Assembly (NCBI GenBank): GCA_049323915.1
Contig: JBMOPC010000059.1
Coordinates: 1 to 64,000, forward strand
DNA: 64,000 nucleotides
Direction: 5' to 3'
Source of the DNA: BRHc4a sp049323915
Lineage (GTDB): Bacteria; Bacillota; Desulfotomaculia; Desulfotomaculales; Desulfocucumaceae
The notes under the pieces are model-generated. The model was given only the letters and a program-made list of their open reading frames with translations, had not been told where the DNA came from and made no database searches. Positions 9,361 through 16,253 of the stretch are shown piece after piece (position 1 is the first letter of the stretch; every line of letters begins with the position of its first letter). Both the position numbers and the translations under genes were made by a program.

Positions 9361-10202
9361 CGGGATTGGTGCTGTTGGCCTCTTTCTTAGCTGGCCTGGC
9401 GGTGTTCTGGGCAATCACGGGCGATAAGATAAAGCTTCAGGCCCGGTCGGTGAGGTTCAGCGACGAAAGGTTTGATACCAGGAAGGGGCCGGGGAAGTCC
9501 TATCAGGACATGCTGATTACCCTGGCCGGCGGCCTGGGGGTGGGCGCCGTGGCCTACGCCGTGACCGGGACCTGGTTTTTCATGTTGCTGGGGCTTTGCT
9601 GCGGCACCTTAGTATTGAAGTGGTGGAAGCAAAAGCAGGAAGAGGACCGCATGGAGCTTTTGCAGACCCAGTTCGTTGACGTGCTGGGGCAGCTGGAGAG
9701 CGCCCTTTACGGCGGGATGAACCCTTACCAGGCGCTGGAGGACGCTGTACCCAACATGCCCAGGCCGGCCAGGGATGTTTTTTACGAGGTGTTGAAAAGG
9801 GTAAGGACCGGCGACACCCTGGCCAAGGCGGTGGACGATGTGAGAAAGGAAACAGGGTGGGAGGATCTGAGAGCCCTTTCTGTGGCATTAAGTCTTTACA
9901 ACCGGGTGGGCGGGGACCTTGGAGAAATCTGCCGGCACACCATGGAGCAGTATGAGGATAAGGAAAGCTTCCGCAGCATAGTCTCAGCCGCCGTCGCCCA
10001 GAACATGATGACAATGAAAGTGCTTACTGCTCTGCCTTTTGTTTTTGTGGGGATGGCCAGGCTGATGGCGCCGGGGTTTACCGAGCCCCTGTTCGGCAAC
10101 ACCACCGGCTGGATTGTGTTTATCACGGCCACTGCCTGGATTGTACTGGGCAACATATTAACCCGCAAGATGATTAAAAAGGCCCTTGGACAGGGGGTGT
10201 AG
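9357..10202 (+). CDS. tadB: TadB inner-membrane platform protein, copy 1
   Basis: 281 residues. N-terminal membrane helix, two more hydrophobic segments near residues 65-85 (cytoplasmic boundary WWKQKQEEDRMELL), a central type II secretion F domain (LPNMPRPARDVFYEVLKRVRTGDTLAKAVDDV, GDLGEICRHTMEQYEDKESF), and two C-terminal helices. TadB and TadC form the membrane platform on which the TadA ATPase acts. Gene order tadA-tadB-tadC with start/stop overlap is standard. Confidence 0.88.
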   Translation: MTGLVLLASFLAGLAVFWAITGDKIKLQARSVRFSDERFDTRKGPGKSYQDMLITLAGGLGVGAVAYAVTGTWFFMLLGLCCGTLVLKWWKQKQEEDRMELLQTQFVDVLGQLESALYGGMNPYQALEDAVPNMPRPARDVFYEVLKRVRTGDTLAKAVDDVRKETGWEDLRALSVALSLYNRVGGDLGEICRHTMEQYEDKESFRSIVSAAVAQNMMTMKVLTALPFVFVGMARLMAPGFTEPLFGNTTGWIVFITATAWIVLGNILTRKMIKKALGQGV

Positions 10203-10205
10203 GTA

Positions 10206-11045
10206 TTGACTGACTTTGTGAAGCAGCTCAACGTTCCCCTGGCGGCCGCCATGCTCACTGCTTCCTCGGTCCTTGTCATTGCGGCCGGAAACAGGCTTAA
10301 GCTCCCCGGCGGGGTTGAACTAAGGGGCAGGGCGGACGAACTCCTTGAGAAGACCGGCAGGAAAATGGGAAGCGATATATCCCGGACGGTGCTGCAGAAG
10401 AAAATTATCCAGGCTGACCTGAATATACAACCGGAATATTTTGCCGGGCTACAGTTTGCCCTTCCCATGATTATGCTGACGGCTTTTCTGCCGCCGGCGC
10501 TTTTGGGGCGGGCGGACTATTACTGGGGGGTGTTCTTTGCCGCTGTTTCCTATCTTGCGCCGGGTATGTGGCTAAACGGCAGGGTTAGGGCGCGGGTGGA
10601 GGCGGTAAAAAAAGATATGCCGGAATTCTGCATGCTCCTCGGCAACGCCCTTAAGGGGGCAGACCTGCTGCTGGCCCTTGAAATGGTGGCCCGGTCCATG
10701 CCCGGGGAGCTTTCCAGGGAAGTGAACAAGTCCCTTTTGGATATGGCCACAGGGGACAGCAGGGCAGCCGCCCTGAACAAAATGGCCCATAGGTGCGGCA
10801 TACCGGAGCTTACCGGGCTGGTAAACAAAATTCAGCAGGCCATGCGTTATGGAAGCCCCCTGGAACCGGTAGTTGTGCATCACGCGGAAAAGATACTGAC
10901 CAGGAGGAAGCAGGAAACCCAGAAGGTGGCCGGGGAGCTTACGATTAAGCTTCTCTTTCCCATCATAGCCTTTATCCTTCTGCCGCTGTTTTTAATGGTG
11001 GGCTTTCCCATACTCTGGAATATGCTGATTGTTTTCGGCGATTAA
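10206..11045 (+). CDS. tadC: TadC inner-membrane platform protein, copy 1
   Basis: 279 residues, TTG start behind a GGGGTGTAGG ribosome binding site. Membrane segments lie near residues 8-25, 85-125 and 235-279. The T2SSF-type domain is recognised from MPEFCMLLGNALKGADLLLALEMVARSMPGELSREV. It is the partner of TadB in the Flp pilus platform. The reading frame ends 76 bases before the Flp pilin gene. Confidence 0.85.
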   Translation: MTDFVKQLNVPLAAAMLTASSVLVIAAGNRLKLPGGVELRGRADELLEKTGRKMGSDISRTVLQKKIIQADLNIQPEYFAGLQFALPMIMLTAFLPPALLGRADYYWGVFFAAVSYLAPGMWLNGRVRARVEAVKKDMPEFCMLLGNALKGADLLLALEMVARSMPGELSREVNKSLLDMATGDSRAAALNKMAHRCGIPELTGLVNKIQQAMRYGSPLEPVVVHHAEKILTRRKQETQKVAGELTIKLLFPIIAFILLPLFLMVGFPILWNMLIVFGD

Positions 11046-11121
11046 TGCCTGTTTTATATATGAATAGAAGGCGGATGGCATCAGAACAGCTTGAATTAAC
11101 AAAAGAGGGGGGTGAAAAAGA

Positions 11122-11286
11122 GTGTTTGAAAAATTCAAATCCCTGCACCGGGATCAGCGGGGCCAGGGGATGGCTGAGTATGGCCTCATTATCGCGCTGG
11201 TGGCCGTTGCGGCCATTATAGCCTTTAGCACCCTTGGCGGAGGGATAAGCAGCAAGATTGACAAAGTGAACGATGCGCTCAAATAA
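11122..11286 (+). CDS. flp: Flp-type prepilin, major pilin candidate of machine 1
   Basis: 54 residues from a GTG start behind an AGAGGGGGGTG ribosome binding site; too short for most gene callers. The sequence runs VFEKFKSLHRDQRGQG, then MAEYGLIIALVAVAAII. This is a class IVb Flp prepilin: short charged leader, Gly at the cleavage site, Glu at +4 relative to the hydrophobic start, Tyr at +5, then one membrane-spanning helix and a short tail ending in NDALK. The peptidase CpaA (11699) should cleave it. A terminator follows immediately at 11303, so the pilin closes the first tad operon. Confidence 0.9.
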   Translation: MFEKFKSLHRDQRGQGMAEYGLIIALVAVAAIIAFSTLGGGISSKIDKVNDALK

Positions 11287-11302
11287 CGTTTTTTAAAAAG
11301 AG

Positions 11303-11337
11303 CCTTACCCGGGACGGGGTAGGGTTTTCTTTTTTTA
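11303..11337 (+). terminator. Rho-independent terminator after flp
   Basis: A GC-rich stem (CCTTACCC pairing with GGGGTAGG, one bulged T) is followed by TTTTCTTTTTTT. It closes the pilin transcript 17 bases after the flp stop. Confidence 0.75.
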
Positions 11338-11378
11338 GGGGGGATTTTATCAGACTGGTAAGGATAAGGGACCAAAAG

Positions 11379-11696
11379 GTGATTGCTGAAAAGGTAATAA
11401 TAGCCCACAGCTTTGTAAGCAGGCTTATAGGGCTTGTGGGAAAGAAAAGTTTACCGGAGGGGTCTGCCCTGGTGCTGAAGCCGTGCAACTCAATACATAC
11501 CTGTTTAATGAGGACTCCCATTGATGTGGTGTTTTTGGACGGGCAAGGCACAGTTGTGCGCCTGATACCGGAAATGCCGCCGTACAAATACAGCGGAATT
11601 ATAAGTGGTGCCCGGAAGGTGGCTGAGCTTCCCCCGGGGGCGATATCCCGTAATGACGTACGAATTCATGACGTTTTAAAATTGATGGGGGATTGA
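11379..11696 (+). CDS. DUF192 (COG1430) family protein
   Basis: 105 residues from GTG 11379; the frame is open upstream and a CTG at 11355 behind GGGGGG could give eight more residues. The family pattern is clear: SFVSRLIGLVGKKSLPEGSALVLKPCNSIHTCLMRTPIDVVFLDGQGTVV. DUF192 proteins are small beta-barrels of unknown biochemical role, often exported elsewhere, and frequently found beside Tad/Flp genes in Firmicutes and Actinobacteria. The conserved Cys-Asn-x-Ile-His-Thr motif is intact. There is no signal peptide here. The stop overlaps the region of the cpaA start, suggesting co-translation. Confidence 0.8.
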   Translation: MIAEKVIIAHSFVSRLIGLVGKKSLPEGSALVLKPCNSIHTCLMRTPIDVVFLDGQGTVVRLIPEMPPYKYSGIISGARKVAELPPGAISRNDVRIHDVLKLMGD

Positions 11697-11698
11697 GT

Positions 11699-12145
11699 AT
11701 GGATATAAACCTTATCCTGGCCATATCCCTGGTGGCCGCCTGCACCTGGACGGACTTAAAACACCGGATGATTTACAACCACTTCACATACCCGGCTGTG
11801 CTTGCCGGTCTTGTCTCAAGTATTGCAACCGGGCAGTACGCCAATATTTGGGGCTCACTGATTATATTTGCCGTATACCTTTTTTTCTTCACGACCGGGA
11901 AAATGGGCGGCGGCGACCTCAAGCTGGCTGTGGCGCTGTCGCTGTTTCTCGGGATGGAGGCCGTCCTTTTGGGCTCCATAATGGCAGGAGTGGTCATGAT
12001 GATCTGGGGGTTTGCTTTTACCTGGGCCAGAACCGGGCAAATACAGGCGGCTGTGCTGGTGATGGCCGGCAAACTGCCCGGGGGGGAGGCGCCTTACGGG
12101 GCGCTACTGGGGCCAACATCCTTATTGATTGCTGTTCTCGCATAA
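11699..12145 (+). CDS. cpaA: Prepilin peptidase CpaA (A24 family)
   Basis: 148 residues, five or six membrane segments. The two catalytic aspartates of A24 leader peptidases are visible: Asp in CTWTDLKHRMIYN near residue 20 and Asp in KMGGGDLKLAVALSLF near residue 77. It is the short form without the N-methyltransferase domain, typical for Tad systems. It would process Flp and the TadE/TadG-like pseudopilins of both machines, as no second prepilin peptidase is seen. The ATG at 11699 is preferred over TTG at 11693. Confidence 0.92.
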   Translation: MDINLILAISLVAACTWTDLKHRMIYNHFTYPAVLAGLVSSIATGQYANIWGSLIIFAVYLFFFTTGKMGGGDLKLAVALSLFLGMEAVLLGSIMAGVVMMIWGFAFTWARTGQIQAAVLVMAGKLPGGEAPYGALLGPTSLLIAVLA

Positions 12146-12175
12146 ATACAAAATCGCTGATGGTTCGGCAAATTA

Positions 12176-12184
12176 TGGTATAAT
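12176..12184 (+). promoter_or_regulatory. Extended -10 promoter of the holin-like toxin RNA
   Basis: TGG followed by TATAAT (12179-12184) forms an extended -10 element directly after cpaA; no good -35 is visible. Transcription would start near 12191, just before the structured leader. The same TATGGTA(T/A)AATC pattern occurs at the second leader copy (13361-13372). Confidence 0.6.
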
Positions 12185-12209
12185 CATATCTGGGAACACC
12201 GGAATGCGG

Positions 12210-12254
12210 GCCTCACCTGCCGGGGATGGAAACGTCCGAGAAAGGGGGTGGGGC
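12210..12254 (+). ncRNA. Structured 5' leader of the type I toxin mRNA (copy 1)
   Basis: Outer stem GCCTCACC (12210-12217) with GGTGGGGC (12247-12254), inner hairpin GGATG-GAAA-CGTCC (12224-12237) with a GNRA tetraloop. The right arm of the outer stem overlaps the ribosome binding site of the toxin (ATG 12258), so folding should hide it. A second copy at 13389-13433 has perfect Watson-Crick pairs where this copy has G-U pairs, supporting selection on structure. Confidence 0.7.
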
Positions 12255-12257
12255 GGG

Positions 12258-12347
12258 ATGATAACTGTAAGCGATACAGTTCAAATCGTTATAGCGATAA
12301 TACTCCTGCTGACCCTCGTTGTTTATCTAACTGACCGGGGCAATTAA
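12258..12347 (+). CDS. Putative holin-like type I toxin peptide
   Basis: 29 residues: MITVSDTVQIVIA, then ILLLTLVVYLTDRGN. A single hydrophobic helix with short polar ends, the layout of the putative holin-like (Hol_Tox) and TxpA/BsrG classes of type I toxins, which insert into the cell's own membrane. The start ATG follows AAAGGGGGTGGGGCGGG, which is partly paired in the leader structure. An in-frame upstream extension to 12129 runs through the leader and is not credible. A minus-strand RNA with a near-consensus promoter lies in the 3' untranslated region and is the likely antitoxin. Confidence 0.65.
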   Translation: MITVSDTVQIVIAIILLLTLVVYLTDRGN

Positions 12348-12445
12348 CTAAAAACCCTTGAGCTGCTGGAACAGTTCAAGGGTCCTAAAGTAAAAACCCC
12401 GACAGGCGAGGCAACAGAGCCGTGTTACCAGTTTTCCCTTTATTT
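12347..12445 (-). ncRNA. Predicted antisense antitoxin RNA
   Basis: A minus-strand transcript of about 100 nucleotides is predicted from the promoter at 12452-12480 to the hairpin at 12354-12383 followed by TTTTAG. It lies entirely inside the predicted 3' untranslated region of the toxin mRNA. It also contains GCCTCGCCTGTCGGGG (minus strand, 12397-12412), which matches the toxin leader GCCTCACCTGCCGGGG (12210-12225) at 14 of 16 positions, so it could additionally pair with the toxin ribosome binding site. This is prediction from sequence only. Confidence 0.55.
12354..12383 (-). terminator. Hairpin ending the antisense RNA
   Basis: Stem ACCCTTGAGCTG with CAGTTCAAGGGT (12 pairs, one G-U) and loop CTGGAA. 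On the minus strand it is followed by TTTTAG, on the plus strand by no T-run. Confidence 0.6.
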
Positions 12446-12451
12446 AAGAAA

Positions 12452-12480
12452 ATAATATACTGTTGAAAACGAAATGTCAA
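12452..12480 (-). promoter_or_regulatory. Sigma-A promoter of the antisense RNA
   Basis: On the minus strand TTGACA (12475-12480) and TATTAT (12452-12457) are separated by exactly 17 bases. This is one of the best promoter matches in the window and has no protein gene behind it. Confidence 0.7.
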
Positions 12481-12482
12481 TT

Positions 12483-12506
12483 GCCGGGTTGCCACCCGGC
12501 TTTCGT
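12483..12506 (+). terminator. Terminator-like hairpin after the toxin unit
   Basis: GCCGGGT-TGCC-ACCCGGC followed by TTTCGTATTATT. It would end the toxin mRNA beyond the antisense gene. The rest of 12348-12649 holds the antisense RNA, this hairpin and the promoter of the next operon. Confidence 0.5.
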
Positions 12507-12589
12507 ATTATTAGGATGTTCGTCTCCACTTCTCCCAGTATGTCTGGGTAATTAATTATTTCCTGACTGGGCTTTTTGGGTAACAAATA

Positions 12590-12617
12590 TTGACAGTAAG
12601 GAAGTTGGTGATATAAT
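12590..12617 (+). promoter_or_regulatory. Promoter of the AbrB/PIN toxin-antitoxin operon
   Basis: TTGACA (12590-12595), 16 bases, TATAAT (12612-12617). Both hexamers are perfect consensus. Confidence 0.75.
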
Positions 12618-12649
12618 TAAAGTAAGAATTTATTACTGAGGTGTAAAGC

Positions 12650-12913
12650 ATGGACGAATATTTTATTGCCAAAATAACTGCCAAGGGACAGGTGACAGTT
12701 CCGCTGGAATTGAGGAAGGCATTAAAGATTAAAGAAGGTGACTATATACTTTTTGAGAGAAAAGGTTCCAGGGTAGAAATAAAAAAAATGATAACACCCA
12801 ATGATTTTGAAGAGTTTGCCAAACCTATCCGGGAAAGGTTCCAGAAGGAAGGGATTACCCTTGATGACGTGGAAGCTGCTATCGCATGGGCGCGTGGAGA
12901 TAACAAAAAATGA
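12650..12913 (+). CDS. AbrB/SpoVT-type antitoxin
   Basis: 87 residues. Residues 5-50 form a swapped-hairpin AbrB domain (FIAKITAKGQVTVPLELRKALKIKEGDYILFE), the DNA-binding fold of MazE/VapB-like antitoxins. The C-terminal part (DFEEFAKPIRERFQKEGITLDDVEAAIAWAR) is the likely toxin-binding tail. The stop overlaps the PIN gene start (ATGA at 12910), the usual layout for a type II pair. It likely represses its own promoter at 12590. Confidence 0.88.
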   Translation: MDEYFIAKITAKGQVTVPLELRKALKIKEGDYILFERKGSRVEIKKMITPNDFEEFAKPIRERFQKEGITLDDVEAAIAWARGDNKK

Positions 12914-13317
12914 GAATTACCGTTGATACCAATGTGCTTATTTCATCATTAAGCTGGAACGGTGCGGAGGCTGCCGTTATTGAAATGGTATTGGAATCCC
13001 GGCTGGAACTCTGTCTTTCAGCACAGATATTGAGTGAGTTTTATCGGGTAAGTATGTACCCAAAATTTGGGTTTACCAATAATGAAATTGATGGGTTTAT
13101 AGGACGTTTGCTGCCCAATGTTGTTTTGGTAAATCCCTCGCAAAAGGTGAATGTTGTAACTGAAGATCCTGATGACAACAGAATTATTGAATGTGCCGTA
13201 GAAGGAAAGGCCAGTTATATTGTTGCCGGTGATAAGCATCTTTTGAGCTTATTTCATTATGAGGGCATTAAAATATTAAGGGCGCCTGAATTCTTGCAAA
13301 TTATTCTAAAAGTATAG
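12910..13317 (+). CDS. PIN-domain toxin (COG1569 type)
   Basis: 135 residues, a PIN nuclease domain over its full length. Acidic residues of the metal site are visible: Asp6 in ITVDTNVLIS, Glu near residue 45 in LSEFYRV, and the Asp cluster EDPDDNRIIECAVEG with YIVAGDKHLL. PIN toxins of type II systems cleave RNA, and the AbrB-like partner should neutralise this one. The pair is AT-richer than the flanking pilus genes, which suggests separate acquisition. Confidence 0.88.
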   Translation: MRITVDTNVLISSLSWNGAEAAVIEMVLESRLELCLSAQILSEFYRVSMYPKFGFTNNEIDGFIGRLLPNVVLVNPSQKVNVVTEDPDDNRIIECAVEGKASYIVAGDKHLLSLFHYEGIKILRAPEFLQIILKV

Positions 13318-13360
13318 GTGTAGATTTATGAGGGGTTTTCTAAATACATAACAAGAACAA

Positions 13361-13433
13361 TATGGTAAAATCAATAGCTAACTAACGGGCCTCACCTGCC
13401 GGGGATGGAAACATCCATGAAAGGGGGTGAGGC
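13361..13433 (+). promoter_or_regulatory. Promoter and structured leader, second copy, ahead of the stalk-domain gene
   Basis: TATGG with TAAAAT (13366-13371) repeats the extended -10 of the toxin. The leader folds with a perfect outer stem GCCTCACC (13389-13396) / GGTGAGGC (13426-13433) and a perfect inner hairpin GGATG-GAAA-CATCC (13403-13416). Compared with the first copy, two G-U pairs are A-U here. Spacing from the stem to the ATG is 47 bases versus 48 in copy 1. Confidence 0.65.
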
Positions 13434-13435
13434 GG

Positions 13436-13492
13436 ATGATAACTATAGCAGACACAACACAAATAATTAGAAAAGAGAGGTGGGAAGGATGA
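13436..13492 (+). CDS. Truncated toxin remnant / 18-codon upstream peptide
   Basis: MITIADTTQIIRKERWEG and a stop. The first eleven residues match the holin-like toxin at 12258 (MITVSDTVQIV), but the membrane helix is gone. The stop codon TGA overlaps the ATG of the next gene (ATGA at 13489-13492), so the remnant is positioned as a translationally coupled leader peptide. Confidence 0.5.
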   Translation: MITIADTTQIIRKERWEG

Positions 13493-14589
13493 AAAAATTA
13501 ATATTTTTCATCGGTTTAGTAATCGCCATGGCACTTGTAACGATAAATCTGCCTTTGGTAAAACAGGCCCATGCGGAACAGGCAAGAGTTGATGTTTTTG
13601 ACCAGCAAAAACAGCTGATAAAAAGCGTGGTGTTCGCCGTCGGGGTGAACGAATACTACGTCAACGGCAAAACCCCCGGCGCCAGGATGGACGCCCGGCC
13701 CTTTATAAAGGACGGCAGGACGTTTGTTCCGGTCCGCTTCCTGGGGAATGCCCTGGGGGTGACCGACCACAATATCAGCTGGGACAATAGCCAGAAGAAA
13801 GCCGCCCTGAAGCTGGGGCAGAATACCGTGGAAATGGTTGTCGGGGTGCCCGGGATAACCGCCAATGGCCAGGCCAAAGACATAGATGTTGCCCCAATAC
13901 TCAACGAGACTGAAGGCAGGACTTACCTCCCGGCCAGGTACATAGCCGAAGGCCTGGGGTTTGAGGTGGGATGGGACCCGGCCACCGAAACCGTGCTTTG
14001 CTGGCCCAGGGGGGAAGCAAAGCCTGACGTGAGCGCAGTCAAGCAGTACGTTGAGAATATAAAGAAGCCGGTATCGCCGCAGAATCCCCCGATGCCGCCC
14101 AACCTTCTGCCCACCGACAAAACTGAGGGTAAGCCCGAAGAAGTAAAGCAGTTGGAAGGTCTGTTGGGTGTGACAACGGGATTTTACAACCCCTCATGGA
14201 ACTATCTTCCCGTCTGGGAGAAAACCACGTGGGATGAAGCTATGTGGAAACTGGCAAATCAAAATAACAGTCGGAGCTACTTCACCCTTAATTATGACCC
14301 TGAAGTTCCCGGAATGATTGTTGCAATAAAGTGGATTAGAAACCTCTCCGACATCCGGGGAGTGGAACTGGACCTGAGCCCCATGGAAAAGGTGCTCAAC
14401 TGGCGCTTCCCGAACAACCCGGACAAAGTGCAGGAGATGATGGCCTGCGCCTGGCAGGTGGCTGAAAGAACCAAGTCCAGTAGAAGTGACCGGGCTCCGT
14501 GGAAGTATTATTATATTGACAGCTGGAAGGTATCCATCGGGTCAGTAGGGGGCTGTTTTGTTGAGGCCATAATCGGCAAAAATCAATAA
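13489..14589 (+). CDS. Secreted stalk-domain (copper amine oxidase N-terminal-like) protein
   Basis: 366 residues from ATG 13489, preferred over GTG 13480 because of the GAGAGGTGGGAAGG site. A signal peptide ends near residue 28 (QAHAEQA). Two stalk-domain repeats (PF07833 type) follow: RTFVPVRFLGNALGVTDHNISWDNSQKKAAL and RTYLPARYIAEGLGFEVGWDPATETVLCW, about residues 45-180. A Pro-rich linker (PVSPQNPPMPPNLLPT) leads into an unassigned C-terminal domain of about 160 residues. Stalk domains are cell-surface modules common in Peptococcaceae. Expression is predicted to be governed by the toxin-derived leader and coupled peptide. Confidence 0.8.
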   Translation: MKKLIFFIGLVIAMALVTINLPLVKQAHAEQARVDVFDQQKQLIKSVVFAVGVNEYYVNGKTPGARMDARPFIKDGRTFVPVRFLGNALGVTDHNISWDNSQKKAALKLGQNTVEMVVGVPGITANGQAKDIDVAPILNETEGRTYLPARYIAEGLGFEVGWDPATETVLCWPRGEAKPDVSAVKQYVENIKKPVSPQNPPMPPNLLPTDKTEGKPEEVKQLEGLLGVTTGFYNPSWNYLPVWEKTTWDEAMWKLANQNNSRSYFTLNYDPEVPGMIVAIKWIRNLSDIRGVELDLSPMEKVLNWRFPNNPDKVQEMMACAWQVAERTKSSRSDRAPWKYYYIDSWKVSIGSVGGCFVEAIIGKNQ

Positions 14590-14601
14590 TGAGGAGGAAG
14601 C

Positions 14602-16173
14602 TTGGTGATAAAAAAGTTAATATCATTTCTTGTTGTAATAACCCTGTTTACCACAGGGTTATACTTTTCCCCGGCCCAAGCAGGAAGTGACTATAAGCTG
14701 GAACGTATTCTCAGGATTACAGGGATGGCACCAGAGCAAACAGACGTAATTGGTAAAGATGTTGTTACTCTAAAAGCCCGCCTTGACCGCGACCTCCTTG
14801 TATACGGCCTTCCCTCGGATATACCGGACAACCAGTGGAAGCCGGCCCCCACCTCCTGGGAAAAGGACAATGGAAACAAGTATAACCTCGGACACCCGGG
14901 GAACGAGGAGCCCCGTTATCTGGGCAAAACGTTTGACTGGAACGATTTCGCCAACGACTACTTCCCCGACGATGCGGAATATCATATTGCACCGGCCAGG
15001 AGGTCCATGATCGAAAAACCTTGGTATAGAAATTTAGAGATTGGCGATAATGGAGACATTTCCGAATACTCCTGGGGCCTCATAATCAAGGCTCTTGAGA
15101 CTTATCACCAGCGTATAGGTTTCGAGGATAAAGACGGCTTTGCCAACAACCCGGCTTTTATCGGAGATTTTAACAATAACGTCAAGAACTATTTCAAGGT
15201 CCTGGCCGAGCCCAGGCCCGGTATGGCCGGGGCGGCCAGGCACTGGCACCACCGCAAAGACCTGGGCGGAGTCTGGTACGACCCAATATTCATACGGTGG
15301 GACATACTGCCCAACTTCATGGTGGAGAGCATAGACCCCGGCACCGATAAGGCCCAGCCGGGCCAGACGTACACAGGCAGGGTGGTGTTGAAGGCAAAGC
15401 CCGACGGATCTTTTGCCTCCGACCCGGTGACCAGCCAGTTGTTCAATGCCATGGGATTGAAGCTGGAGCTTCCCCAGGACTATGTGGTGCCCTTCGGAGT
15501 TGCGGTCAACGGCCGAATGGTCCCGATAAAGAACTTCCAGCCGGTATCCGGTCTGGAGAACATATACCAGTATAAAGTACCCGCAGGAACCAAAGAAGAC
15601 ATACTGCAGTTTACCTTTGAATGGACCGTACCGGCCGCCCACAGCGAAAGCATAATTATTGTGGCCACAGGCGTAAACGAGAGTATGGATGTACTCCCCA
15701 AAGACGTCTGGGGGTACATGGACTGGTCGGAAATAACGAACCTGGACAACGCAAAGGCTGTTGAAGTCCCGGTGGAACTGGGGCTGCCCGATTTAAAAAT
15801 AGAATTATCATCGGACAGATACAACCTGACCAGGCTCCCCGGCGGAGGCGGTGACGGGGCAAACATAACGGCGGTAATAACCCGTAAGGACAATTTGCCG
15901 GGAGATGTCCCCGCCAATATCACCCTGCACAACCTGACCTCTGATCCCATTGTAATTCCATATACCTTCGGCCCGGGGGGGCAGCACGCAATCAACTTCC
16001 CGATGGCCCCTTTCTTTACCACCACCATAACCGGGGAGGTGTGGCCCGTCGGTAAAGATGACGCCTATCCACCGGACAACACCGGCAGCCTCACCCTTAC
16101 AGTAACGGAATTGTCGGTGCCGCGGGGCGATTCCGGAGTGATACCATCCCAGATAAACACAACAAAATACTGA
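14602..16173 (+). CDS. Large secreted protein of unknown function
   Basis: 523 residues from TTG 14602 or GTG 14605 behind GAGGAGGAAG. Signal peptide residues 1-29 (ITLFTTGLYFSPAQAG). Not recognised. Residues 30-220 are rich in Trp, Tyr, Asp and His (SWEKDNGNKYNLGHPGNEEP, AARHWHHRKDLGGVWYDP) and could be a globular binding domain; residues 235-520 look like two or three beta-sandwich units with proline-rich borders (TYTGRVVLKAKPDGSF, HAINFPMAPFFTTTITGEVW). There are no membrane anchor, sorting signal or catalytic motifs that I can identify. Position 12 bases after the stalk protein and before the pseudopilin genes suggests a surface or pilus-associated role. Confidence 0.55.
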   Translation: MVIKKLISFLVVITLFTTGLYFSPAQAGSDYKLERILRITGMAPEQTDVIGKDVVTLKARLDRDLLVYGLPSDIPDNQWKPAPTSWEKDNGNKYNLGHPGNEEPRYLGKTFDWNDFANDYFPDDAEYHIAPARRSMIEKPWYRNLEIGDNGDISEYSWGLIIKALETYHQRIGFEDKDGFANNPAFIGDFNNNVKNYFKVLAEPRPGMAGAARHWHHRKDLGGVWYDPIFIRWDILPNFMVESIDPGTDKAQPGQTYTGRVVLKAKPDGSFASDPVTSQLFNAMGLKLELPQDYVVPFGVAVNGRMVPIKNFQPVSGLENIYQYKVPAGTKEDILQFTFEWTVPAAHSESIIIVATGVNESMDVLPKDVWGYMDWSEITNLDNAKAVEVPVELGLPDLKIELSSDRYNLTRLPGGGGDGANITAVITRKDNLPGDVPANITLHNLTSDPIVIPYTFGPGGQHAINFPMAPFFTTTITGEVWPVGKDDAYPPDNTGSLTLTVTELSVPRGDSGVIPSQINTTKY

Positions 16174-16253
16174 AAGCTAATAACAGCAATAATCCGGAGG
16201 GCAAAGCCCCATTATTTTTTTAGAGGAAGTTTTAAGAAAGGGGCTATTCAAAA

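Noticed and set aside
12129..12257. N-terminal extension of the toxin peptide to 12129
   Set aside because: It would translate the promoter and the structured leader; the 29-residue product has its own ribosome binding site and matches the truncated second copy.
12484..12640. Riboswitch ahead of the AbrB/PIN pair
   Set aside because: Only one short hairpin is present and it lies upstream of the promoter at 12590, so it is not in that transcript.
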